DNA from: Burkholderiales bacterium
Lineage (GTDB): Bacteria; Pseudomonadota; Gammaproteobacteria; Burkholderiales; SG8-39
Length of the DNA: 5,274 nucleotides
Assembly (NCBI GenBank): GCA_017880745.1
Contig: JADGRR010000257.1
Coordinates: forward strand, 1-5,274
Direction: 5' to 3'
Part shown: piece by piece, positions 1-5,274 of the stretch
Numbering within the stretch: position 1 is the first letter of the stretch
Layout: each line of letters starts with the position of its first letter
Made by a program: the position numbers and the translations under genes
The notes under the pieces: model-generated
The model's input: only the letters and a program-made list of their open reading frames with translations
Database searches by the model: none
Told to the model about the DNA's origin: nothing

Positions 1-11
1 CGGAGGGTAAA

Positions 12-1598
12 TCAGTCCACCCTTGTGTAGAGCGCTTCGGGTCGGTCGTCCGACTTATACACGGTAGTCACGTTCTTTTTCATCGCCCAGGGCCGCATCT
101 GGTGGTGCAGCGGCACGTAGTAGTAGCTGTCGCGCGTGAGCACGAGCGCGTCGTGCAGCAGGACGTCCCGCTTTTTCGGGTCCATTTCGGTCTTCGCCGC
201 ATCGATCAGCGCATCGAGCTTCGGATCGCTGACACGGCCGAGATTGAAACTGCCGTCCGCGCCCCCGGTCTTGGTATGCAGCAGCGACTGCAGCGAGAAC
301 AGCGCGTCGAACGTGGACACACCCCAACCGAGCATATAGGTGCTGTGATCGAAGTTCTGCACCTTGGCGATGAAGCTGGCCATCGGCTGGGCGTTCAGCT
401 TGACCTTGAGGCCGGCCCGCGCCCACATGCCGACCAGCGCTTGGCAGATGGCCTCGTCGTTCACGTAGCGGTTGTTCGGGCAATCGAGGCCGAATTCGAA
501 GCCATTCGGATAGCCGGCCTCGGCGAGGAGTTTTTTTGCGCCCTCGACGTCCGCCGGCGCGACCTTGTCGAGCTCATTGGTGTGCCCGTGCACGCCCGGG
601 GGAACCATGATCGCCGCCGGGATCGACAGGCCGCGCATGGTGACGCGCTTGATCGCCTCGCGATCCACCGCCAGATTCAGCGCTTTGCGCACGCGCACGT
701 CCATGAACGGGTTTTTGCCCTTGATGTTCGAATACAGCAGCTCGGGATTGTGCTGATCCATGCCGATGAATATGGTGCGATTCTCGGCGCCGTCGAGCAC
801 CTTGATCTTGGGATCGCTGCGCAGCCGCGTAACGTCCTGCGTCGGCAGGTCGGTCACAAGGTCGACATCGCCCGAGAGCAGCGCCGAGACGCGCGTGGCG
901 TCGGACTTGATCGGCGTGTAGATCACATCGGTCACGTTGCCACGCAACTTGTCCCACCAGGCCGGATTCGCCGTCATCACAATGCGCTTGTCCGGCTCCC
1001 ACAGTTTGATGATATAGGGGCCGGTGCCGTTAGCATTGCGCGAGGCATAATTTTCTTCCTTGGCTTTGTAATCCTGGATGTTCTCGGCCTTGTTCTTGAC
1101 CGACCAGGTCTTGCTCATGATGCGGAAGTCGACGAGCAGGCGCAGCAGCACCGGATCGGGGCCGGAGAGGGTCGCCTCCACGGTGTAATCGTCGATCTTC
1201 TTCATTTCCGTCATGTTCGACACGTAAATCTGGTTGGTGCCCTGCGGCTGCCGGATGCGGTTGAAGGAAAAGACCACGTCATCCGCGGTGAACGGCGTGC
1301 CATCGTGGAATTTCACGCCCTTGCGCAAATGAAAGCGCATATGCGTTGGCGTGATCTGCTCCCAGCTGGTCGCGAGGCAAGGCTCCACCTGAAAATCCTT
1401 GGTGTAGCGCGTGAGGCCCTCGTAGGCATACTGCATGATGGCATGCGTGGTGGTGTGGTTCTGGGAATGCGGGTCGAGCGTGAGAATGTCGTTTTGCGCC
1501 GCCCATCTCAGCGTCGCTGCGTGGCCGGGTACGGCGACGATGGCGAGTGCGGCAACAGCAGCGGCAAATGCCGCAGTGAACCTGCGCGTGAGTTTCAT
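12..1598 (-). CDS. ABC transporter periplasmic substrate-binding protein, dipeptide/oligopeptide family (SBP_bac_5)
   Basis: This 528-residue protein is the extracytoplasmic receptor of a peptide-type ABC importer. It binds a small ligand in the periplasm and delivers it to the membrane permeases. Seen: an N-terminal export signal (KLTRR, then an Ala-rich hydrophobic stretch to about residue 24), with probable cleavage after GHA at 25-27, giving a mature start ATLRWAA. The SBP_bac_5 landmarks are in order: LDPH at 41-44, YEGLTRY at 59-65, the family signature LRKGVKFHDGTPFTADDV at 91-108, GTGPY at 191-195, and VRVRKALNLAVDREAI at 301-316. Length is normal for the family (about 500-550). The frame stays open 164 codons further upstream into the preceding gene. 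ATG 1598 is chosen because it has an AGGAGG Shine-Dalgarno 8 bases upstream and begins the signal peptide. It is the third gene of the operon, 20 bases after the amidohydrolase. The ligand cannot be read from sequence; peptides or N-acyl amino acids are inferred from the neighbouring hydrolase. The stop is TGA at 12-14. Confidence 0.95.
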   Translation of the reverse strand: MKLTRRFTAAFAAAVAALAIVAVPGHAATLRWAAQNDILTLDPHSQNHTTTHAIMQYAYEGLTRYTKDFQVEPCLATSWEQITPTHMRFHLRKGVKFHDGTPFTADDVVFSFNRIRQPQGTNQIYVSNMTEMKKIDDYTVEATLSGPDPVLLRLLVDFRIMSKTWSVKNKAENIQDYKAKEENYASRNANGTGPYIIKLWEPDKRIVMTANPAWWDKLRGNVTDVIYTPIKSDATRVSALLSGDVDLVTDLPTQDVTRLRSDPKIKVLDGAENRTIFIGMDQHNPELLYSNIKGKNPFMDVRVRKALNLAVDREAIKRVTMRGLSIPAAIMVPPGVHGHTNELDKVAPADVEGAKKLLAEAGYPNGFEFGLDCPNNRYVNDEAICQALVGMWARAGLKVKLNAQPMASFIAKVQNFDHSTYMLGWGVSTFDALFSLQSLLHTKTGGADGSFNLGRVSDPKLDALIDAAKTEMDPKKRDVLLHDALVLTRDSYYYVPLHHQMRPWAMKKNVTTVYKSDDRPEALYTRVD

Positions 1599-1606
1599 GC
1601 TGATCC

Positions 1607-1612
1607 CCTCCT
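1607..1612 (-). promoter_or_regulatory. Strong Shine-Dalgarno for the substrate-binding protein
   Basis: The minus strand reads AAAGGAGGGG just before the gene, with AGGAGG 8 bases from ATG 1598. It fixes the start of the binding protein against the much longer open frame. It is the best ribosome-binding site in the operon, which fits the usual need for binding protein in excess over membrane components; that link is inference. Confidence 0.85.
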
Positions 1613-1618
1613 TTCTGG

Positions 1619-2821
1619 TTACTTGATGGGAAGCGATTCTTCGACCAGCGCCGCAAGGTAGCCGGCGCCGAGCGGAATCACGTCGTCGTTGAAATCGTAA
1701 TTGGAATTGTGCAGGAAGCAGGCAAGCGGACCGCCGCCCTGGCCGAGCCAGATATAGGCGCCGGGGCGCGCCTGCAGCATATAGGAAAAATCCTCGCCGC
1801 CCATGCTCGGATCGCCGTCGGTCTGGACATTGTCCTTGCCGAAGATCTTCTCGCCGACCTGCGCCGCAAACAAGGCCTCGCGCTCGGTGTTGATCGTGGC
1901 GGGATAACCGCGCTGATAGTCGATCTCGGCCGTGCCGCCGAGCGCCTTGGCGACGCCGCCGACGATCTCGCGCACGCGCTCTTCGGCGAGCTGGCGCGTT
2001 TCCGGGCGGAAGGTGCGGACCGTGCCGACCAGCTTGACCGCATCGGGAATCACGTTGAACGCGCCGACCTGGCTCGTCTGCATTGAGCACACGCTCACCA
2101 CCACCGCGTCGACGGGATCGACGTTGCGGCTGGCAATGGTCTGCAGCGCCGTGATGATGTGCGCGGTGATCACCACCGGGTCGACCGCGAGGTGCGGCAT
2201 CGCGCCGTGGCCGCCCTTGCCGCGAACCGTGATCTGGATTTCATCGGTTGCGGCAGTGATCGGGCCAGCGCGCACCGCGATCTTGCCCGGCGGCAGCATC
2301 GGCCAGTTGTGCAGCGCATAGATCTCGTCGGCCGGGAACCGATTGAACAGCCCTTCCTCGACCATCACCCGGCCGCCTCCGCCGCCTTCTTCCGCCGGCT
2401 GGAAGATGAGATAGGCAGTACCGTCGAAATTGCGCGTTTCGGCGAGATATCTGCCTGCGCCGAGCAGCATGGTGGTATGACCGTCATGGCCGCATGCATG
2501 CATGCAGCCCGGGTGCACCGACTTGTAGGGCGGGTTCCCGTTCTCGTGCATGGGCAGGCAATCCATGTCGGCGCGCAAACCGACAGCGCGGCCGCTCGCC
2601 GACTTGCGGCCCTTCACCACACCCACCAGACCGGTCTTGGCAATGCCGCGATGCACCTCGATGCCCCAGCTCTCGAGCTTGGCTGCGACCAGATCGGAGG
2701 TGCGCTGCTCGTTGAAACCGAGTTCGGGGTGGGCGTGTATGTCGTGGCGGATATCGGCCAGTTCTCTGTGAAAGGTGCGGATGTGTTCCACGGGCGTGGC
2801 GAACTTGAGCGGTGCGTTCAT
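1619..2821 (-). CDS. M20D family metallo-amidohydrolase (hippurate hydrolase / N-acyl-L-amino acid amidohydrolase type)
   Basis: A 400-residue two-metal amidohydrolase with no signal peptide, so probably cytoplasmic. The family cleaves the amide bond of N-acyl or N-aroyl amino acids, releasing a free amino acid and a carboxylate. Motifs seen in order: HAHPELGFNE at 29-38, LRADMDCLPMHE at 82-93, HACGHDGHT at 108-116, QPAEEGGGGG at 141-150, HNWP at 171-174, GKGGHGAMPH at 201-210, SMGGEDFSYM at 339-348 and a final FLHNSNYDFND at 369-379. By analogy with plant IAA-amino acid hydrolases and HipO-like enzymes, C110, H112, E145, H171 and H371 should be the metal ligands and E144 the catalytic base; all are present. 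The region near 185-300 would be the lid/dimerisation domain. Length is typical (380-400). The start ATG 2821 has AAGGAG 6 bases upstream. It begins 15 bases after the permease stop and ends 20 bases before the binding protein, so translation with the transporter is likely. The exact acyl group and amino acid are unknown. Carboxypeptidase or IAA-conjugate hydrolase activity is an alternative. Confidence 0.95.
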   Translation of the reverse strand: MNAPLKFATPVEHIRTFHRELADIRHDIHAHPELGFNEQRTSDLVAAKLESWGIEVHRGIAKTGLVGVVKGRKSASGRAVGLRADMDCLPMHENGNPPYKSVHPGCMHACGHDGHTTMLLGAGRYLAETRNFDGTAYLIFQPAEEGGGGGRVMVEEGLFNRFPADEIYALHNWPMLPPGKIAVRAGPITAATDEIQITVRGKGGHGAMPHLAVDPVVITAHIITALQTIASRNVDPVDAVVVSVCSMQTSQVGAFNVIPDAVKLVGTVRTFRPETRQLAEERVREIVGGVAKALGGTAEIDYQRGYPATINTEREALFAAQVGEKIFGKDNVQTDGDPSMGGEDFSYMLQARPGAYIWLGQGGGPLACFLHNSNYDFNDDVIPLGAGYLAALVEESLPIK

Positions 2822-2827
2822 GAGTTT

Positions 2828-2833
2828 CTCCTT
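2828..2833 (-). promoter_or_regulatory. Shine-Dalgarno for the amidohydrolase
   Basis: The minus strand reads AAGGAG, 6 bases upstream of ATG 2821, inside the 15-base gap after the permease stop TAG (2837-2839). A second GGAG lies a few bases upstream, against the stop. The arrangement supports coupled translation of permease and hydrolase. Confidence 0.75.
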
Positions 2834-2836
2834 CTC

Positions 2837-3817
2837 CTAATGCGCGGCCGAGCGCTCTAAGCGAAGGCGCGGGTCCACGGCGTAGTACAACAGGTCGACA
2901 ACGAGATTGATGACGACGAAAAACAGCGCGATCAGGCACAGATAGGCCGCCATCACCGGGATGTCGGCCACCGTGACCGCCTGGATGAACAGCAGGCCCA
3001 TGCCCGGCCATTGGAACACGGTTTCGGTGATGATGGCGAATGCGATGATCGAGCCAAGCTGCAGGCCGGCGACGGTGATCACCGGCACCAGGGTGTTCTT
3101 GAGCGCGTGGCGAAAATGCACCGAGCGCTCGGGCAGCCCGCGCGCCCGCGCGAATTTGATGTAGTCGGTGCGCAGGACTTCCAGCATCTCCGAGCGCACC
3201 AGCCGCATGATCAGCGTCATCTGGAACAGGCCGAGCGTGATCGACGGCAGGATCAGGGATTTCAACCCGGAGGCAGTCAAAAAGCCCGTGGTCCACCAGC
3301 CGATCGCGACGGTGTCGCCGCGTCCGAACGAGGGCAGCCAGCCCAGCAGGACCGCGAACACCAGAATCAACAGGATGCCGATGAGAAAAGTCGGCAGCGA
3401 CACGCCGATCAGCGACACCGCGAGAAACACCTGCGACAGCCACGAGTCGCGCTTCAGCGCGGTATATACGCCCATCGGAATGCCGGCCGCGAGCGAGAAC
3501 AGCGCAGCGATGCACGAGAGCTCGAGCGTCGCCGGCAGACGCTCGACGAAAAGCGTGGATACCGGCCGCGCCTGGCGCAGGCTCAGCCCGAAATCTCCCT
3601 GGACGGCGCGAACGAGAAAATCCGCGTACTGGACGTAGAACGGCTGGTCGAGGCCGAGCAGGTGGGTGACGCGTACGCGGGCCTCGGGCGTCGCATCCTG
3701 CCCGAGCATGATCAACACCGGATCGCCGACGAAAGTGAACAGCGAGAATGCGATCAGCCCGACCACCAGCATGACCAGAACGGCCTGGGCAATACGGCGC
3801 AGGATGAAGGCGAGCAT
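2837..3817 (-). CDS. ABC transporter permease, DppB/OppB type
   Basis: A 326-residue inner-membrane permease of the binding-protein-dependent transport family, forming half of the channel of a peptide-type importer. Seen from ATG 3817: the typical DppB start MLAFILRRIAQAVLVML with a first membrane segment (about 9-30), GDPV at 31-34, a periplasmic loop with GLDQPFYVQYADFL at 55-68 and GDFGLSL at 74-80, then hydrophobic segments near 100-118, 131-160, 187-207, 244-268 and 286-312. The cytoplasmic EAA-type loop that contacts the ATPase is at about 218-247 (DYIKFARARGLPE, then HALKNTL). The ending VDPRLRLE resembles DppB tails. A TTG (3898) and an ATG (3883) lie upstream in frame, but the family alignment and a promoter candidate at 3870-3898 favour 3817. 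No good Shine-Dalgarno precedes any of the three. It is the first gene of the operon. The partner DppC-like permease and the ATPases are not in the window. Confidence 0.93.
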   Translation of the reverse strand: MLAFILRRIAQAVLVMLVVGLIAFSLFTFVGDPVLIMLGQDATPEARVRVTHLLGLDQPFYVQYADFLVRAVQGDFGLSLRQARPVSTLFVERLPATLELSCIAALFSLAAGIPMGVYTALKRDSWLSQVFLAVSLIGVSLPTFLIGILLILVFAVLLGWLPSFGRGDTVAIGWWTTGFLTASGLKSLILPSITLGLFQMTLIMRLVRSEMLEVLRTDYIKFARARGLPERSVHFRHALKNTLVPVITVAGLQLGSIIAFAIITETVFQWPGMGLLFIQAVTVADIPVMAAYLCLIALFFVVINLVVDLLYYAVDPRLRLERSAAH

Positions 3818-3869
3818 GGCTGTAGCGGAGGCCGGGGCGAAGTATGGGCAATCGAAACGTAAGGGGGGA

Positions 3870-3898
3870 AGTATCCACGGCATTGAAGCGCCGGTCAA
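3870..3898 (-). promoter_or_regulatory. Candidate sigma-70-like promoter of the transporter operon
   Basis: On the minus strand, TTGACC (3893-3898, five of six to the -35 consensus) and GATACT (3870-3875, four of six to the -10) are separated by exactly 17 bases. Transcription would begin near 3863, leaving a leader of roughly 45 bases before the permease ATG at 3817. The -35 overlaps the TTG that would be the longest permease start, so if the promoter is real that start is excluded. This is a pattern match only. Confidence 0.45.
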
Positions 3899-3947
3899 AC
3901 GCCCGGTTTAATCTTCGAAACCTACGGACACCGGCGTACGGAATTCA

Positions 3948-3977
3948 TTGTCGATCAACAGAGTATGCAGGCATAAT
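3948..3977 (+). promoter_or_regulatory. Candidate promoter for the SnoaL-like/esterase genes
   Basis: TTGTCG (3948-3953, four of six to the -35 consensus) and CATAAT (3972-3977, five of six to the -10) are 18 bases apart, facing the rightward genes. The start would be near 3984, giving a leader of about 105 bases. A second CATAAT at 3987-3992 could serve as an alternative -10. The -35 is weak, so an activator may be needed; that is inference. Confidence 0.35.
3964..3975. promoter_or_regulatory. Short dyad overlapping the rightward -10, possible operator
   Basis: TATGC (3964-3968) and GCATA (3971-3975) are perfect inverted 5-base arms around two bases. The dyad covers most of the candidate -10 at 3972-3977, a position where a repressor could act. 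Such a short dyad can occur by chance and no regulator gene is in the window. Confidence 0.2.
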
Positions 3978-4027
3978 CGCCCCCAGCATAATTGGCTGAT
4001 ATACGGCTACGGTTGTCTGCATAAACA

Positions 4028-4063
4028 CTGCTGGGCCCGCTTTCTTTCGAGGTACCCCAGCAG
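4028..4063 (+). repeat. Perfect 8-bp inverted repeat in the leader of the SnoaL-like gene
   Basis: CTGCTGGG (4028-4035) is the exact reverse complement of CCCAGCAG (4056-4063), with 20 bases between. In RNA this would form a GC-rich 8-bp stem whose base ends 15 bases before the Shine-Dalgarno at 4079. No T-run follows on either strand, so it does not look like an intrinsic terminator. It could be an mRNA leader hairpin or a spaced protein-binding site. Confidence 0.45.
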
Positions 4064-4078
4064 ATCCACTTTGAAAGC

Positions 4079-4084
4079 AGGAGG
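4079..4084 (+). promoter_or_regulatory. Shine-Dalgarno for the SnoaL-like gene
   Basis: AGGAGG lies 5 bases upstream of ATG 4090. It overlaps the in-frame GTG at 4084, which therefore cannot be the start, and so fixes the start at 4090. Confidence 0.8.
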
Positions 4085-4089
4085 TGTCT

Positions 4090-4542
4090 ATGACACGAAT
4101 CGTTCAAGTTCTTGCAGCGGCCACGCTCGCTCTCGCGATGACTTCCATACAGGGCGCCGACGGGCAGCAACAGGAAACCAACAAGAAGAATGTAGCGGAG
4201 TTCTATGAGAAAGCACTCAACCAAAAGGACTTCGAGGCCGCGTCCAAGTATCTCGGTCCACGCTATACCCAGCACAATCCCGCTGCGGCTGACGGCCCCG
4301 AAGGACTAAAAGCCTTCATCCAGTTCCTGCGCGACAAATTTCCCAACTCACGCAGTGAGATCAAACGCGTATTCGCAGACGGCGAATACGTCATTGTCCA
4401 CGTCCATTCGATACGAGAGCCCGGGTCTCGCGGGCGCGCCATCATCGATATCTTCAAACTCGAGAATGGAAAGATCGTCGAGCATTGGGATGTCGCGCAA
4501 GACATACCGGAGAAGGCGGCAAACCCGAACGGCATGTTCTGA
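4090..4542 (+). CDS. Exported SnoaL-like (NTF2-fold) protein, COG4922-type
   Basis: A 150-residue protein. Residues 1-22 form an export signal (MTRIVQV, then an Ala/Leu-rich stretch), followed by a polar QQQETNKKN linker, so the mature part is probably periplasmic. The rest matches the SnoaL-like / NTF2 cone fold: a helical start NVAEFYEKALNQKDFEAA (34-51), YLGPRYTQHNP (54-64), GPEGLKAFIQFLRDKFP (69-85), then strands with IKRVFADGEYVIVHVHS (91-107), AIIDIFKLENGKIVEHWDV (117-135) and a short polar tail. The QHNP and D-I-F-(R/K)-x-E-x-G-K-I-x-E-H-W-D patterns are hallmarks of the COG4922 group, named after the polyketide cyclase SnoaL. Most members have no proven reaction, so enzyme activity is not claimed. 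The frame also opens at GTG 4084, but AGGAGG at 4079-4084 fits ATG 4090. It is followed after 81 bases by an exported esterase in the same direction, likely the same transcript. Confidence 0.88.
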   Translation: MTRIVQVLAAATLALAMTSIQGADGQQQETNKKNVAEFYEKALNQKDFEAASKYLGPRYTQHNPAAADGPEGLKAFIQFLRDKFPNSRSEIKRVFADGEYVIVHVHSIREPGSRGRAIIDIFKLENGKIVEHWDVAQDIPEKAANPNGMF

Positions 4543-4609
4543 CGCCGCAGCCGGTGCCGGACAATGGCGAAGAATGCGGTGCAATTCAAGTCCACAAATA
4601 CGCATGATC

Positions 4610-4615
4610 GGAGGG
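4610..4615 (+). promoter_or_regulatory. Shine-Dalgarno deciding the esterase start
   Basis: GGAGGG is 8 bases upstream of ATG 4624. An in-frame ATG at 4564 would add 20 residues but has no comparable site upstream and would place a polar stretch before the signal peptide, so 4624 is preferred. The 81-base gap 4543-4623 holds no convincing terminator. Confidence 0.75.
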
Positions 4616-4623
4616 AAGAGGCC

Positions 4624-5274
4624 ATGTTCAAATTCTTTCAGCGCTTCGCGACCGGCGTTTGCGCCTGTTCGCTCGCGCTCCTCGCCGCACAGGTTCAGGG
4701 CCAGGACAATGGAATGCCTCCGGAACTGGCGGCCAAAATCGCGGAATTCGGCCGGGTGATCGATCCGGCCAAGTCCGCTCCGCTGTACATCCCGCTGCAG
4801 GAGAAGGAGCCTTATGCAGGCGTCAAAGTCCTGCGCGATGTGAGATACGGTCCGGACGAGCGCAACCTGCTCGACGTTTTCTCTGCTGAAAGTGCAGGTG
4901 CGACCCGCCCGGTGCTCATCTACGTACACGGCGGCGGCTTCGTTGCCGGCAACAAGCGCGCTCCAGGCAGTCCTTTCTACGACAACATCCATCTGTGGGC
5001 GGTACGCCATGGCATGGTAGGAGTCAATATCACCTATCGTCTTGCGCCAGCCGCGACCTGGCCATCCGGTGCCGAGGACGTAGGGCGGGCGATCGCATGG
5101 GTAGTGGCGAACATAGGCGCCGAGGGAGGCGATCCGGCCCGCATCTACGTGATGGGCAACTCAGCGGGCGCCACCCACGTTACGGATTATCTTTCCCAGG
5201 CGGCACTGCAACAGCCGGGGGGTCAACGCATTGCCGGCGCGATCTTGCTGTCCGGCGTCTACGATCTCACCACA
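4624..5274 (+). CDS. Exported alpha/beta-hydrolase, HSL/carboxylesterase type, 3' end outside window
   Basis: The first 217 residues of a serine esterase/lipase-like hydrolase; the frame is still open at the window edge. Seen: an export signal (MFKFFQRF, hydrophobic to about residue 22, possible cleavage near QVQG/QDN), then a mature N-terminus with YIPLQEKEPYAGVKV (55-69) and RDVRYGPDERNLLDVF (71-86). VLIYVHGGGFVAGNK (97-111) carries the HGGG oxyanion-hole motif at 102-105. ITYRLAPAATWPSGAEDV follows at 136-153. DPARIYVMGNSAGATH (170-185) carries the nucleophile elbow GNSAG with S180. These place it with the hormone-sensitive-lipase / BD-FAE-like group, which hydrolyses carboxylic esters, often of short acyl or acetyl groups. 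The catalytic Asp and His should lie beyond the window and cannot be checked. The substrate is unknown. It follows the SnoaL-like gene, and both products carry export signals, suggesting a shared periplasmic role; that is inference. Confidence 0.9.
   Translation, partial: MFKFFQRFATGVCACSLALLAAQVQGQDNGMPPELAAKIAEFGRVIDPAKSAPLYIPLQEKEPYAGVKVLRDVRYGPDERNLLDVFSAESAGATRPVLIYVHGGGFVAGNKRAPGSPFYDNIHLWAVRHGMVGVNITYRLAPAATWPSGAEDVGRAIAWVVANIGAEGGDPARIYVMGNSAGATHVTDYLSQAALQQPGGQRIAGAILLSGVYDLTT

Noticed and set aside
102..1661. Long plus-strand open frame (519 codons) antisense to the substrate-binding protein
   Set aside because: Its translation is rich in Arg, His and Val with no domain pattern. 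It mirrors a well-supported gene in GC-rich DNA, where antisense frames stay open by codon bias.
1599..2090. 164-codon in-frame upstream extension of the substrate-binding protein
   Set aside because: It runs in another frame through the amidohydrolase, reads as low-complexity Arg/Ala sequence, and lies before a clear Shine-Dalgarno and signal peptide at 1598.
3011..3862. 283-codon plus-strand frame antisense to the permease
   Set aside because: The translation is dominated by Gln, Arg, Glu and Asp with no recognisable fold, and lies opposite a clear DppB-type gene.
2484..3878. 464-codon minus-strand frame overlapping permease and amidohydrolase
   Set aside because: It is an off-frame shadow: Arg/Ala/Gly/Pro/His-rich translation with no membrane segments, while both real genes in the other frames have full family motifs.
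3948..4208. Possible small gene of 86 codons in the divergent gap (plus strand)
   Set aside because: It overlaps the SnoaL-like gene in another frame, has no Shine-Dalgarno, and its translation has no protein-like pattern.
4543..4623. Terminator between the SnoaL-like gene and the esterase
   Set aside because: CCGG-TG-CCGG near 4551-4560 has too short a loop to form a hairpin and no T-run follows.
4540..4626. Read-through fusion of the SnoaL-like protein and the esterase
   Set aside because: The SnoaL-like TGA (4540-4542) is in frame with the esterase and no further stop intervenes, but the esterase has its own Shine-Dalgarno and signal peptide, and nothing suggests recoding.
4348..5010. 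220-codon minus-strand frame opposite the SnoaL-like gene and esterase
   Set aside because: It is antisense to two supported coding genes and shows no family motif.

Overview
The window is GC-rich DNA, densely coding with short gaps, and looks like a proteobacterial chromosome. The peptide-transporter and M20D hydrolase styles would fit Burkholderiales or a related beta-proteobacterium, with Rhizobiales-type alpha-proteobacteria as the alternative. This is a style judgement and no marker gene settles it. No tRNA, rRNA, CRISPR, insertion sequence or prophage gene is visible.

Left part (12-3817, minus strand): three co-directional genes form a tight operon, transcribed right to left. The order is a DppB/OppB-type ABC permease (2837-3817), an M20D metallo-amidohydrolase of the hippurate hydrolase / N-acyl-amino-acid amidohydrolase type (1619-2821), and a periplasmic dipeptide/oligopeptide-type substrate-binding protein (12-1598). 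The gaps are 15 and 20 bases, each filled by a clear Shine-Dalgarno sequence. The set suggests capture of a peptide or N-acyl/N-aroyl amino acid in the periplasm, import through the membrane channel, and cytoplasmic hydrolysis of its amide bond. A second permease (DppC-like) and the ATPases (DppD/DppF-like) are not in the window. If they belong to this operon they should lie beyond base 1.

Middle (3818-4089): a 272-base divergent intergenic region, visibly more AT-rich than its flanks. It holds a good sigma-70-like promoter candidate for the transporter operon (3870-3898, minus), a candidate for the rightward genes (3948-3977, plus), a small dyad over that -10, a repeated GCATAA word, and a perfect 8-bp inverted repeat in the presumed leader of the rightward transcript.

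Right part (4090-5274, plus strand): two genes with N-terminal export signals. The first is a small SnoaL-like (NTF2-fold, COG4922-type) protein. The second is an alpha/beta-hydrolase of the HSL/carboxylesterase type with HGGG and GNSAG motifs, cut off by the window end before its catalytic Asp and His. They are 81 bases apart and probably co-transcribed.

Overall this is a recognisable catabolic/transport neighbourhood, not an evident new system. The less ordinary points are the hydrolase inserted between permease and binding protein, the structured divergent control region, and the pairing of an exported SnoaL-like protein with an exported esterase.
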